In this document: piece by piece, positions 1 to 8,378 of the stretch
How the letters are laid out: the number at the start of each line of letters is the position of its first letter
Position numbering within the stretch: position 1 is the stretch's first letter
Origin: Brucella daejeonensis
Lineage (GTDB): Bacteria > Pseudomonadota > Alphaproteobacteria > Rhizobiales > Rhizobiaceae
Assembly: GCF_014199265.1 (NCBI RefSeq)
Contig: NZ_JACIJG010000002.1
Location: 186,001-250,000 of the forward strand
Length of the DNA stretch: 64,000 nt
Reading direction: 5' to 3'
Notes under the pieces: generated by a model
What the model was told of the DNA's origin: nothing
The model's database searches: none
What the model saw: only the letters and a program-made list of their open reading frames with translations
Made by a program: the position numbers and the translations under genes

Positions 1-352
1 GACGTGTCTGCCCTGCCTGAAAGGCAATCAGCTTGCCGAGGTCTAGCGCCGAACCGCCGCCGAAGGCGATGACACCGTCATGACCGCCATCCTTGAATAC
101 CTTGACGCCGGCATAAAGGTTGCTCTCTACGGGATTGGGCTTCACATCGGAAAAGACCGCGTACTTGACGCCTGCTTCATTCAAGATTGCAAGCGTGGAG
201 GCGACAACGGGAAGCTTTGCCAGACCGGGGTCAGTCACGAAGAGCGGATTCTGAATGCCTGCGGCTTTGAGAACAGCAGGCAGTTCCTTGATACGGCCGG
301 GTCCGAACAGGACCGTGGTGGGGAAATTCCATTTGGCAGTCAAAGTAGTCAT
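1..352 (-). CDS. Iron-containing alcohol dehydrogenase (5' part only)
   Basis: Only the N-terminal 117 residues lie in the window; the gene runs off the left edge. Reading from the ATG at 352, the protein opens MTTLTAKWNFPTTVLFGPG. It reaches the family motif GGGSALDLGK near residue 100, typical of group III (iron-dependent) alcohol dehydrogenases, where it forms part of the NAD-binding site. The family oxidises alcohols to aldehydes. It is the last visible gene of a minus-strand operon, 30 bp behind an aldehyde dehydrogenase, so alcohol to aldehyde to acid steps are coupled. The substrate is not readable from sequence; the neighbouring gamma-glutamyl ligase suggests a gamma-glutamylated amino alcohol. 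Family call firm, substrate speculative. Confidence 0.88.
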   Translation of the reverse strand, partial: MTTLTAKWNFPTTVLFGPGRIKELPAVLKAAGIQNPLFVTDPGLAKLPVVASTLAILNEAGVKYAVFSDVKPNPVESNLYAGVKVFKDGGHDGVIAFGGGSALDLGKLIAFQAGQTR

Positions 353-382
353 GTCTATTGCTTTCCAGAAATGCAGCGCGGA

Positions 383-1768
383 TCAGATTTTTTCACGTAG
401 GTGGAAGGATTTCGGTCGCGTGAGGTTGCCATAGCCGATAGGGGAAAGGGCCGCGCCCTTACCGGTTTCCTTGACACCGGTCCAGACGAGCGCGGGGTCG
501 AGATAGTCGCAACGGTTCATGAACACCGTGCCCGTTTCGATACGGTCGCCAAGTGCGGCGGCATGATCTGTATCGGCGGTCCAGAGCGAGGCAGTAAGGC
601 CGTAAATACTGTCATTCATCAGCGCCAGCGCCTCTTCATCGTTACGTACCCTCATGATGCCGACAATGGGGCCGAAGCTCTCTTCGCGCATGACGCTCAT
701 CTGGTGGTCGACATCGGTGAGCACTTCCGGCGCGATGTAGGGCGAACCGGCTATATCTTGATCGACCTTCATATTTACATGCGCTTTCGCACCCTTGCGC
801 AGGGCTTCCGCCTTCTGTTCGCGGATCAGATCGGCAAAACGGGCCTGCGCCATCGGCCCGAGCGTGGTCGAGTTATCCAGCGGATTGCCGACGACATATT
901 GCCTTGTAAGTTCGATGAAACCGTCGACGAAGCGGTCATAAACGGCTTCGTGGACGTAGATGCGTTCAATACCGCAGCAGCACTGGCCAGAATTGAAGAA
1001 GGCGCCGTCCACCAGATTGGCGACGGCATGATCCAGATTGACATCAGGCAAGACATAGGCCGGGTCCTTGCCGCCCAGTTCCAGCCCCAGCGTCATGAAG
1101 GTTCCGGCAGCGGCCTTTTCGATGGCGCGTCCGCCACCGACCGAGCCGGTGAAGTTCACATGGTCTATCGTACCGGAGGCGAGCAGTTTTTCCGTGGAGG
1201 CATGATCCAGAACGACATTCTGGAAAACACCCTTCGGCAGTCCGGCTTTCTCGAACGCTTTAGCAAAGCGTTCGCCTGCCAGAAGCGTCTGCGTTGCATG
1301 TTTCAGGATGACGCTATTGCCCGCCATCAGGGCCGGAATGATCGTGTTGACGGCAGTGAGATAGGGATAATTCCATGGTGCGATCACCATCACCACGCCT
1401 AGCGGGAGATGTTTCACATAGCGGCGAAAGCCGTCCTTCTGCGCAGGAACATAAGGTTTGAGTGCCTCTTCGGCGATGTCGATCATATATTGGCCGCGTT
1501 CCTGTACGCCACCGTTTTCACCGCCATAGCGAACCGGACGTCCCATTTGCCAGGCAATTTCAGGCACGATTTCGTCCTGCATTGCTGTCAGTGCATCAAG
1601 CGCCGCACGGCAATAGCGTGTGCGTTCGGCAATGTTCAGCCGCGCCCAGTCTGATTGGGCTTCTCGTGCGGTTGCAACGGTCGAGGCGATTGCTGCCTCG
1701 TTTAAAAAGGAACGCTCGGCATAAACCGAACCGTCTATCGGAGAGATGATCTTGGCCGCGCCGCTCAT
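383..1768 (-). CDS. NAD(P)-dependent aldehyde dehydrogenase
   Basis: Full-length 461-residue ALDH-superfamily enzyme. Visible motifs in order are the oxyanion Asn in PWNYP (about residue 132), the cofactor loop FTGSVGGG (about 207), the general-base Glu in LELGGKDP (about 231) and the nucleophile Cys in GQCCC (about 264), followed by EESFGP near residue 365. It oxidises an aldehyde to the carboxylate. It lies between a glutamine-synthetase-like ligase (56 bp upstream) and an iron alcohol dehydrogenase (30 bp downstream), so it probably takes the aldehyde made by the latter. The three consecutive Cys at the active site are unusual but keep the catalytic one. The precise substrate is inferred only from context. 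Confidence 0.93.
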   Translation of the reverse strand: MSGAAKIISPIDGSVYAERSFLNEAAIASTVATAREAQSDWARLNIAERTRYCRAALDALTAMQDEIVPEIAWQMGRPVRYGGENGGVQERGQYMIDIAEEALKPYVPAQKDGFRRYVKHLPLGVVMVIAPWNYPYLTAVNTIIPALMAGNSVILKHATQTLLAGERFAKAFEKAGLPKGVFQNVVLDHASTEKLLASGTIDHVNFTGSVGGGRAIEKAAAGTFMTLGLELGGKDPAYVLPDVNLDHAVANLVDGAFFNSGQCCCGIERIYVHEAVYDRFVDGFIELTRQYVVGNPLDNSTTLGPMAQARFADLIREQKAEALRKGAKAHVNMKVDQDIAGSPYIAPEVLTDVDHQMSVMREESFGPIVGIMRVRNDEEALALMNDSIYGLTASLWTADTDHAAALGDRIETGTVFMNRCDYLDPALVWTGVKETGKGAALSPIGYGNLTRPKSFHLREKI

Positions 1769-1823
1769 CGGTAATTTCCTCTGAAACCTGTCATTTCGTC
1801 ATTTCTTACGGATTGTGCTGCGG

Positions 1824-3194
1824 TTAGTAGCGTTCGAAACCGCGATGCAGCTCCCAATCGGTTACGCGCCGATCATATTCGATCTGTTCCCAATGGGCGG
1901 TATGGACATAGTGACTGATCACCGCCTCGCCGAATGCCTCCTTCAGGAAATCGGAATTCCTGAGAGATTGCGCTGCCTCTCGCAGCGTGTAGGGAATTTC
2001 CTTGAGCTTCACGGCACTATAGGCATCTCCGACGAAAGGTTCTTCCAGTTCCAACTGCTCGTCTATCCCCTTCAGTCCGGACGCGATCAGCGCGGCGAAG
2101 GCGAGATAGGGATTGAGATCCGCACCGCCGATACGGCATTCGATGCGGATGCCTTTCGTGCCTTCACCGCAAAGGCGGAAGCCTGCCGTGCGGTTGTCCT
2201 GGCTCCACATGATCTTGGTGGGCGCGAATGTGCCTGCCTGGAAGCGTTTGTAGGAGTTGATGTAAGGCGCGAGGAAATAGGTGTAGTCGGCCGCATATTT
2301 AAGCTGGCCCGCCACCCATGAGCGCATCAGCGGCGTCATCGTGTACGGCGCTTTCGGATCGAAGAACAGCGGCTCCTTGCCATCCGCGCTCCAGATCGAA
2401 TTGTGCACATGGCTGGAACTGCCGGCCTTGCAGTAGTCATGTTTCGCCATGAAGGTGATGCACTTGCCGTGCGCTTCGGCAATTTCCTTCATTGCATTCT
2501 TCATGACGACATGGCGGTCGGCCATTTCGAGAGCTTCGGCATAACGTACGTTCAGCTCTTCCTGTCCCGGCCCCCATTCGCCCTTGGAGTTTTCAACCGG
2601 AATGCCCGCCGCGGCAAGCTGATTGCGCATGGCGCGCAGGACTGGCTCTTCCTTGGTCGTCAGATGGATGACGTAATCCTGTACATAGGGCGATGCCGTT
2701 TCCATGTCCTGCCAGCGTTTGGCGCGAGCGGTCTTGTAGGTCTCGTCAAAGAGGTAGAATTCGAGTTCGGAGGCGAAATAAGCGCGATAGCCGCGCTCAT
2801 GCAGGCGCGCGATCTGCTTTTTCAGGATTGCGCGCGGCGAGTGTGTCAGGTCGAGATGATCGTGATGACCAAGCACATCGCAAAGGACAAGGGCTGTCTT
2901 TTCCAGCCACGGGGCGAGACGCAGGGTAGAAAGGTCCGGCTTGATGACAAAATCGCCATAGCCCTTGTCCCAGCCCGCCGCTTCATAGCCCGGAACCGGC
3001 TCCATATCGATGTCGTCGGCGAGAAGATAATTGCAGCCGTGGGTCTCGTCGTAACCGGACTCCACGAAAAACTGTCCGTAGAAGCGTTTGCCGATCAGGC
3101 GTCCCTGCATGTCCACGAAACATGCGAGAACGGTGTCTATTTCGCCTTCCGCGACCGCCTTCTTTAATGCATCGAATGTTAATTGTCCGGCCAT
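1824..3194 (-). CDS. Glutamine synthetase-family gamma-glutamyl ligase (PuuA/GlnA4-like)
   Basis: 456 residues, the length of type I glutamine synthetases and of PuuA-type gamma-glutamyl-amine ligases. Metal and ATP motifs are present: ASELEF (about 142), GEWGPGQEELN (about 207), the SSSHVHNS nucleotide loop (about 261), NSYKRF (about 316) and RIECR (about 355). The adenylylation site and the NRSAS loop of true GlnA are not evident. With an ALDH, an alcohol dehydrogenase, an amidohydrolase and a transporter in the same operon, joining glutamate to an imported amine or amino alcohol is more likely than ammonia assimilation. The ATG at 3194 has a GAGGAG ribosome site. Alternative: glutamate-methylamine ligase, but no N-methylglutamate genes are near. 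Confidence 0.85.
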   Translation of the reverse strand: MAGQLTFDALKKAVAEGEIDTVLACFVDMQGRLIGKRFYGQFFVESGYDETHGCNYLLADDIDMEPVPGYEAAGWDKGYGDFVIKPDLSTLRLAPWLEKTALVLCDVLGHHDHLDLTHSPRAILKKQIARLHERGYRAYFASELEFYLFDETYKTARAKRWQDMETASPYVQDYVIHLTTKEEPVLRAMRNQLAAAGIPVENSKGEWGPGQEELNVRYAEALEMADRHVVMKNAMKEIAEAHGKCITFMAKHDYCKAGSSSHVHNSIWSADGKEPLFFDPKAPYTMTPLMRSWVAGQLKYAADYTYFLAPYINSYKRFQAGTFAPTKIMWSQDNRTAGFRLCGEGTKGIRIECRIGGADLNPYLAFAALIASGLKGIDEQLELEEPFVGDAYSAVKLKEIPYTLREAAQSLRNSDFLKEAFGEAVISHYVHTAHWEQIEYDRRVTDWELHRGFERY

Positions 3195-3225
3195 TGAATG
3201 CTTTGCTCCTCACGGGATGAAGTGA

Positions 3226-3253
3226 GAGGTACCGCGCGAATGCGCGATACCTC
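3226..3253 (-). terminator. Strong intercistronic hairpin behind the TRAP binding-protein gene
   Basis: The arms are GAGGTACCGCGC and GCGCGATACCTC, pairing over 12 bp with one wobble and a 4-nt loop. It lies between the stop of the TRAP binding protein and the start of the ligase gene. There is no U-run, so it is more likely an mRNA-stabilising or partial-attenuation hairpin than a full terminator. Confidence 0.7.
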
Positions 3254-3269
3254 CATTGTCAGGCACAAG

Positions 3270-4337
3270 TCAGGTATAACGATAAGGTGCGCCGGCATCG
3301 CGCATGGTCTTCTGGTACTTTTTGAGAATTTCGACCACTTTGGCGTTCCGCTCGCTCTTGGTGGCGATTTCGTCCCAGAACTGTTCGGCCGCTTCTTCGA
3401 TCTGCTTCCATTCGGATTCGGGGATGGTGGTCAGTTCCAGCTTGCCGCCAGTCGTGCGGTAATGCGCCTCGCCCCACCAGTACCAGTGCTGGCGATAGTA
3501 ATGCGAGGAATCCATGGCCAGCTTGAACAGGGTTTTCAGATGATCGGGGACAGCTTCCCATTTCTCCGTATTGGCAAAATAGGAACCGGCCCAGGCACCG
3601 TTGATATTGTTGGTGAGGTAGTATTTGTTGATGTCTGCCCAACCGACCGTATAGGCTTCGGTCGCACCGCACCAGGCAACGCCGTCAAGCTCGCCGGTCT
3701 GGATGGCGACTTCAATGTCTTCCCAGGGCAGCGTCACAGGGACGACGCCGAACTTGGTCAGGAAGCGACCGCCGGTCGGGAAGGTGAAGACGCGCAGGCC
3801 CTGTAGATCCTTCACGCTGCGGATCGGTTTCGTGGTCACGAAATTACATGGGTCCCACGATCCGGCGCTGAGCCATGTGACGCCCGGGATTTCCTTATAG
3901 GCTTCCTCCCATATTTCGTTCAGCCCATACCAGTTGAACAACGCCGGCACGTCCAGGCTGTAGCGCGACGCGAAGGGAAAATAGGCTCCGAAGACAGCCA
4001 CGTCCACCGGCGAGGCCATGGAGTCGTCGTCGCTTTGCGCGGCGTCGATGGTTCCGGCCTGCACGGCACGGAAAAGTTCGCCCTGTGGCACGAGCTGGTC
4101 GGACGTATAAAGCTCGATGACCATGTCGCCATTGGCGGCTTTGTTGAAAGCGTCGATAGATGGCTTGATGACATGCTCGGCAAGTGCCGGACCAGCATAG
4201 GTCTGTAGACGCCATTTGATCGGACTTTGTGCTCTGACATAAGGCGTCGCGAGCGTGCTGGCGCCAAGCGCGCCAACTGTCGTCAGTCCGGCTTTCTTGA
4301 GAAAATCGCGTTTGTTAAGCTTGCTATTCTCACTCAT
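3270..4337 (-). CDS. TRAP transporter solute-binding subunit (DctP/TakP-like)
   Basis: Periplasmic receptor of a tripartite sodium-driven importer, 355 residues from the chosen start. The signal region KRDFLKKAGLTTVGALG followed by TPYVRAQ resembles a Tat leader, with Lys-Arg in place of the twin Arg. The mature part has the DctP-family pattern (KWRLQTYAG, LVPQGELFRAVQAG, SMASPVD) seen in 2-oxoacid/TakP-type receptors. I chose ATG 4337 because GGGAG sits 7 nt upstream; the longer frame begins before this Shine-Dalgarno. The gene is followed by a strong hairpin (3226-3253). Membrane partners are immediately upstream. The ligand is unknown; TRAP receptors bind carboxylates, including zwitterionic amino compounds. 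Confidence 0.92.
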   Translation of the reverse strand: MSENSKLNKRDFLKKAGLTTVGALGASTLATPYVRAQSPIKWRLQTYAGPALAEHVIKPSIDAFNKAANGDMVIELYTSDQLVPQGELFRAVQAGTIDAAQSDDDSMASPVDVAVFGAYFPFASRYSLDVPALFNWYGLNEIWEEAYKEIPGVTWLSAGSWDPCNFVTTKPIRSVKDLQGLRVFTFPTGGRFLTKFGVVPVTLPWEDIEVAIQTGELDGVAWCGATEAYTVGWADINKYYLTNNINGAWAGSYFANTEKWEAVPDHLKTLFKLAMDSSHYYRQHWYWWGEAHYRTTGGKLELTTIPESEWKQIEEAAEQFWDEIATKSERNAKVVEILKKYQKTMRDAGAPYRYT

Positions 4338-4438
4338 GCTCATTCTCCCACTCTTGTTTGAGTTCACCCTTTATTTGTTCCGGCCCGGCCGTGTCTGGCT
4401 CTTGTCACCGGTTTATGCGCAGTCAACTGCAAGTTCCG

Positions 4439-5764
4439 TCATCGCCCAGTGTACCAGTTGGGCAGCCACATCGCGATCTGGGGAAAGATCATCAATATGA
4501 TGATGGTCAGCACCATGAGAAAGAAGAAAGGTATAATGGAGCGATAGATATCGAACATCGTGATGTCTTTGGGCGCAAGTGCCCGCATCATGAAGAGGTT
4601 ATAGCCGAAGGGCGGCGTTATATATGCGAGCTGGCAGGTGATGGTGTAGAGGATGCCGAACCAGATCGCGTTGAAACCAAGGCTCTTCACCAGCGGAATA
4701 TATAGCGGTGCGACTATGACCAGCATGGCCGTATCGTCGAGGAACATTCCAAGCACGATGAAAGAGAGCAACATCAATATCAGGATTGACCACGGAGACA
4801 GGTCGAACGTGCCAAGCAGGATGTTTTCGATCGCCTTGACCGCTCCAAGACCGTCATAGACGGACGAAAAGCACAGCGCAGCCAGAATGATCCAGAGGAA
4901 CATGCAGGTGACTGTGAGGCTGTTGCGTGTCGATGTTTCCCAGACCTGTTTTGATAGCCTTCCTGTGAAAAGGGCGGCCAGGGTCGCTAGGAGCGCACCG
5001 ACGGCGGAGCTTTCCACGAGACTTGTGACACCGGTCAGAAACAGTCCCATCATCAAGCCGAACACTACAAGCGGCAGGATACCTGCGCGTAGCGCGACAA
5101 GGCGGTCATGCCAGGTAATGCTGTCCAGTTCCTCCTGCGGCAGCGCGGGTCCGAGTTCCGGGCGCATACGGCAGCGAATATAGATATAAATGGCAAAGAG
5201 TGCGGCCATCAGAAGACCGGGGCCAATGCCTGCCAGCCAGAGCTGCAATACCGGCTGGCGGGCGATCATGGCGTAGAGAACCAGTACCACGCTGGGCGGG
5301 ATCAGGATGCCGAGCGAACTGCCCGCCTGAATGACGCCTGTTACCATGACCTTGCTGTAGCCCCGCTTCAGGAGTTCCGGCAGGGCAACGGTGGCGCCGA
5401 TAGCCATGCCCGCGACGCTCAGCCCGTTCATGCATGAGATGAGCACCATCAGGCCGATGGTCCCAAGCGCCAGCCCCCCGCGAATGCCGCCGAACCAGAC
5501 GTGAAACATGCGGTAGAGATTGCTGGCGATGCCGGATTCCGACAGCATGTAGCCCATGAAGACGAAGAACGGCACAGTAATGAGCGGATACCAGTTCAGC
5601 ACCGCGAAGGTGGCATTGTAGGGCATCTCGAAAGAGCCTTTGCCCCACAAAAGAATAGCCGCAAGCGAGCCGACAAAGCCGATGACGCCAAAGACACGCT
5701 GCCCAGTCATGAGCAATACCATCATGGTGGCGAACATGAAGAGGGTGATGAGTTCCGAACTCAT
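4439..5764 (-). CDS. TRAP transporter large permease (DctM)
   Basis: A 441-residue polytopic inner-membrane protein with about 12 hydrophobic segments, the DctM/IT-superfamily ion-coupled channel of a TRAP importer. Typical stretches are GTIGLMVLISCMNGLSVAG near 120, GSSLGILIPPS near 150 and ITCQLAYITPPFG near 380. The ATG overlaps the stop of the small permease by 4 bp (5761-5764), so the two are translationally coupled, as expected for subunits needed in fixed ratio. The binding protein follows about 100 bp downstream. Confidence 0.95.
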   Translation of the reverse strand: MSSELITLFMFATMMVLLMTGQRVFGVIGFVGSLAAILLWGKGSFEMPYNATFAVLNWYPLITVPFFVFMGYMLSESGIASNLYRMFHVWFGGIRGGLALGTIGLMVLISCMNGLSVAGMAIGATVALPELLKRGYSKVMVTGVIQAGSSLGILIPPSVVLVLYAMIARQPVLQLWLAGIGPGLLMAALFAIYIYIRCRMRPELGPALPQEELDSITWHDRLVALRAGILPLVVFGLMMGLFLTGVTSLVESSAVGALLATLAALFTGRLSKQVWETSTRNSLTVTCMFLWIILAALCFSSVYDGLGAVKAIENILLGTFDLSPWSILILMLLSFIVLGMFLDDTAMLVIVAPLYIPLVKSLGFNAIWFGILYTITCQLAYITPPFGYNLFMMRALAPKDITMFDIYRSIIPFFFLMVLTIIILMIFPQIAMWLPNWYTGR

Positions 5765-6312
5765 ATGTGGTGTCCCTCCTCAATCGCCGGTCCCGCTATC
5801 GTATCGATCGGTTTTCCGCGTAACGATGCCCAGTCCTTGAGGAAATTCGAGACACATTGCAGCAGCAGGAGAAAAATGCCGAGGGTCATTATGAGTTTGA
5901 TTGGCCAGAGGAGTGGCGCCCAGGCTGTGTAATTCTTCTGGCCGTAGGTGAGGGCATACCCGGTTGAGGAGATGCCGCCAGCAACCATCACACCTAGGTA
6001 GAAGATGATGAAAAGGATCGTGATCATATCGGTGATCATCTTCCGGCGCGGAGGGAGACGGTCGAAGAACAGATCCATGCGCACATGCGCGCCCTGCTGC
6101 ATTGCGTAGGCCCCACCCAGCAGATAATAGGCCGAGAGCAGAAACTGCGACATTTCCAGTACCCAATTGACCGGCGCGCCCAGGATCACGCGCGAAAACG
6201 TCGAATAGAGCAGACCGGCGCCAAGCACGAAGAAGAGATACATCGCGAAACGGCCGACATAATAATTCAGTGCATCAACATACTTGACGAATAGTCTGAT
6301 CGGTTTCGGCAT
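5761..6312 (-). CDS. TRAP transporter small permease (DctQ)
   Basis: 183 residues with four hydrophobic segments (about 20-45, 55-75, 95-115, 135-155). The family motif for DctQ is visible around residues 35-75: RVILGAPVNWVLEMSQFLL followed by GGAYAMQQGAHVRMD. It assembles with the large permease that overlaps its 3' end. The upstream gene, the amidohydrolase-fold enzyme, ends only 12 bp before it, so transport and catabolism are in one transcript. Confidence 0.94.
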   Translation of the reverse strand: MPKPIRLFVKYVDALNYYVGRFAMYLFFVLGAGLLYSTFSRVILGAPVNWVLEMSQFLLSAYYLLGGAYAMQQGAHVRMDLFFDRLPPRRKMITDMITILFIIFYLGVMVAGGISSTGYALTYGQKNYTAWAPLLWPIKLIMTLGIFLLLLQCVSNFLKDWASLRGKPIDTIAGPAIEEGHHI

Positions 6313-6324
6313 TTTCCGGCTCCT

Positions 6325-7113
6325 TCAGGCTTTCTGTTCCGTGTTCGCGAGTGTTTGCGCGACATGCTTCAATATGTTTGCAAGCCTTTCCGCCCAAGCG
6401 ATCTGTGTCTGGGAACTGGCGATTTCGTCATTACGGATCTCCACCATTACACATGGTGCGTTTCGCGGGCGGGCGTGTCGTTCCAGCGTGTAATAGACGC
6501 GGTCTGCCGGCGAATAGGGCTCATTAAGGCCGACATTGAGATTTGCGTCCCTTTGCAGCTCAGCAATCAGAGGATTTGCAATCCGGTCATCCTCGTCATG
6601 GATGATGCCGATTTGCCAGGGGCGGGCTACGCCGCGATAAACGGGCGTGAAAGAGTGGATCGTCACGACCCATGAGGGCAGACCGCGTGCAGCGCGAGCC
6701 GCGATGATCTCTTCGACGCGTGTATGAAAAGGACGATGCGAAAGATCGATCCGCGCCGTGCGTTCCGTTGTCGTCAGATTATGATTTCCCGGAACGATAG
6801 TGGTCTCGCTGATCTCGGGAATGAGATCGGGTGCATCAAGCGGGCGGTTGCAGTCGATTAACAGCCGCGAAAGACCGCTTTCGACCAGCGGTGCACCGAG
6901 CGACAATGCAAGGTGTCGTGCGACGTCGATTGCACCTGGATCCCAGGCGATATGCGCCTTCAATGCTTCGACACCGAGGCCCAATGCATTAAAACGCTCG
7001 GGGATAAAATTGGATGCGTGCTCGCAAACGAGCAGATAAGGACTCATCCCATCCGCATTGAAAACAGAAACAGGTTCGCACGAAGCTGTGCGACATGCTC
7101 GCTCGTTCGTCAT
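6325..7113 (-). CDS. N-formylglutamate amidohydrolase-family hydrolase
   Basis: 262 residues, the length and fold signature of the zinc-dependent N-formylglutamate amidohydrolase family. Visible motifs are VCEHASNFIPERF (about 29), DPGAIDVARHLA (about 58), VVTIHSFTPV (about 149) and VMVEIRND (about 225), carrying the metal-binding His and Glu. The canonical reaction is hydrolysis of N-formylglutamate to glutamate and formate in histidine breakdown. No other hut gene is nearby and the gene heads a TRAP/ligase/dehydrogenase operon, so here it may instead release glutamate from a gamma-glutamyl conjugate. That role is an inference. The N-terminal 22 residues before MSPYLL could be non-coding if that later Met is used. 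Confidence 0.88.
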   Translation of the reverse strand: MTNERACRTASCEPVSVFNADGMSPYLLVCEHASNFIPERFNALGLGVEALKAHIAWDPGAIDVARHLALSLGAPLVESGLSRLLIDCNRPLDAPDLIPEISETTIVPGNHNLTTTERTARIDLSHRPFHTRVEEIIAARAARGLPSWVVTIHSFTPVYRGVARPWQIGIIHDEDDRIANPLIAELQRDANLNVGLNEPYSPADRVYYTLERHARPRNAPCVMVEIRNDEIASSQTQIAWAERLANILKHVAQTLANTEQKA

Positions 7114-7240
7114 TCTGTTCGTTCCCCGCGCTGTAACTTATGTTACGTTTTTTCGGTTTATGCGCTATTGCGGATTATTTGATACGCCCTATGATTATTT
7201 GTCAAACGCAAATTCGCCTGAATTCAAAAAGAGCCATTGA
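7114..7240. promoter_or_regulatory. Divergent promoter region with a GTAAC-TTAT-GTTAC dyad
   Basis: This is the spacer between the minus-strand TRAP/ligase operon and the plus-strand RpiR regulator. A perfect inverted repeat, GTAAC-N4-GTTAC, lies at 7133-7146, 20 bp upstream of the operon's first start codon. Two copies of GATTATTTG occur at about 7172 and 7192. A single RpiR-family regulator reading outward from the same spacer makes the dyad a plausible operator. No clean -35/-10 pair stands out. Confidence 0.4.
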
Positions 7241-8083
7241 ATGGAAAAAACAGCATCGGTGAACGCAAGCGTTGCAGAACTGATCAATGAGCGGATCGAT
7301 ACGATGCCCGCGGGTGAGCGAAGGGCGGCACAGACGCTGATCGTTAATTATCCGATGTTGGGTCTGAAGACGGTGGCGGAGTTTTCAGTGCAGGCTGGAG
7401 TCAGTTCGCCTACGATCCTGCGCTTCGTCAATCGCCTCGGCTTCCTGAATTACCCGGATTTTCAGGCCCGTCTGCAGGACGAACTGGCGGCGCAGCTTCA
7501 GTCGCCGCACAATCGCAACGAACAGCCGGGAGCAGGCACGGAAGCGGTCTATCCAGCGGTTGAACACACGATGGAAAATATACGGGAAAGCTTCCGTCAT
7601 CTGGGCGAAAAGCAATTGCAGCAGGTCGTAGCAGCCCTCGGCAATGCGAAGGGAGACGTTTATCTCATCGGCGGGCGTTTTACCGATTCAATCGCGCAAT
7701 ATATGGCGGCGCATATGACGGTCATTCGTCCGCACGTGTTTCATCTCGGCGGTCAGGAAAGCGCCTGGCGCGACCGTCTTCTGGACATGGGCAAGCGCGA
7801 CGTGCTCGTCGTCTTCGACATTCGCCGCTATCAGGACAGTCTTTTGATGTTGGCAGAGAAAGCGCGGGCGCGGGGTGTGGAAGTGGTTCTCGTCACAGAT
7901 CAGTGGCTGTCGCCCATTGCCCGTGTTGCGCGTCATGTGCTCGCCGGACGTACCACTGTACCATCTGCGTGGGATTCGTCGGCAGCGCTTTTCGTGCTCG
8001 CGGAAACGATCATTCGCGAAATGACGCGTATGCTCGAAAAAGATAGTGCTGCGCGTATCGCGGAGCTTGAAGGGCTGCGCTGA
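7241..8083 (+). CDS. MurR/RpiR-family transcriptional regulator
   Basis: 280 residues. The N-terminal 80 residues form an RpiR-type helix-turn-helix (TVAEFSVQAGVSSPTILRFVNRLGF around 47-71). Residues about 115-270 form a SIS sugar-isomerase-like ligand domain (VYLIGGRFTDSIAQYMAAHM, then VVFDIRRYQDSLLMLAEKA). SIS domains usually sense phosphorylated or acidic metabolites. It is divergent from the TRAP/gamma-glutamyl operon across 127 bp, so it is the likely local regulator. Whether it represses or activates cannot be seen. A short GCCCG/CGGGC hairpin follows the stop codon. Confidence 0.93.
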   Translation: MEKTASVNASVAELINERIDTMPAGERRAAQTLIVNYPMLGLKTVAEFSVQAGVSSPTILRFVNRLGFLNYPDFQARLQDELAAQLQSPHNRNEQPGAGTEAVYPAVEHTMENIRESFRHLGEKQLQQVVAALGNAKGDVYLIGGRFTDSIAQYMAAHMTVIRPHVFHLGGQESAWRDRLLDMGKRDVLVVFDIRRYQDSLLMLAEKARARGVEVVLVTDQWLSPIARVARHVLAGRTTVPSAWDSSAALFVLAETIIREMTRMLEKDSAARIAELEGLR

Positions 8084-8378
8084 TTATTCCAGCCCGCAGG
8101 CGGGCAAAAACAGCGCTGAAACTTTCTTTCGATCCGATCCAGATCGAACGGTTCGTCCTTGTTCAGTTCCATCATGCTGCGGACTTGCGCTTCGAAGTCG
8201 ACATAGTGCTGCGTGACAGCCCAGATATGTGTCTGAAAGAGAAGGGACAATCTGACCGATCGGTCCAACTAAATTTAAAAATATCAGAATTGCATGCAAT
8301 TAAGATGTGAATCCGTGACCGATAGGCCACGCGGCGGGCAGCGACGCGTTTATGATGTGCGGAAATTTCGGAGGTCCT
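8084..8378. other. Intergenic stretch, no confident gene
   Basis: 295 bp between the RpiR gene and the flavoprotein. A 7-7-7 inverted repeat (TTCGATC / GATCGAA) lies at 8128-8148. A minus-strand frame across 8095-8268 reads protein-like for about 45 residues but continues without stop into the antisense of the regulator and has no ribosome site; it may be a gene remnant. No convincing promoter was identified. Confidence 0.4.

Noticed and set aside
1824-3194. Housekeeping glutamine synthetase GlnA
   Set aside because: The context is catabolic and the adenylylation-site region of GlnA is not evident; a gamma-glutamyl ligase fits better.
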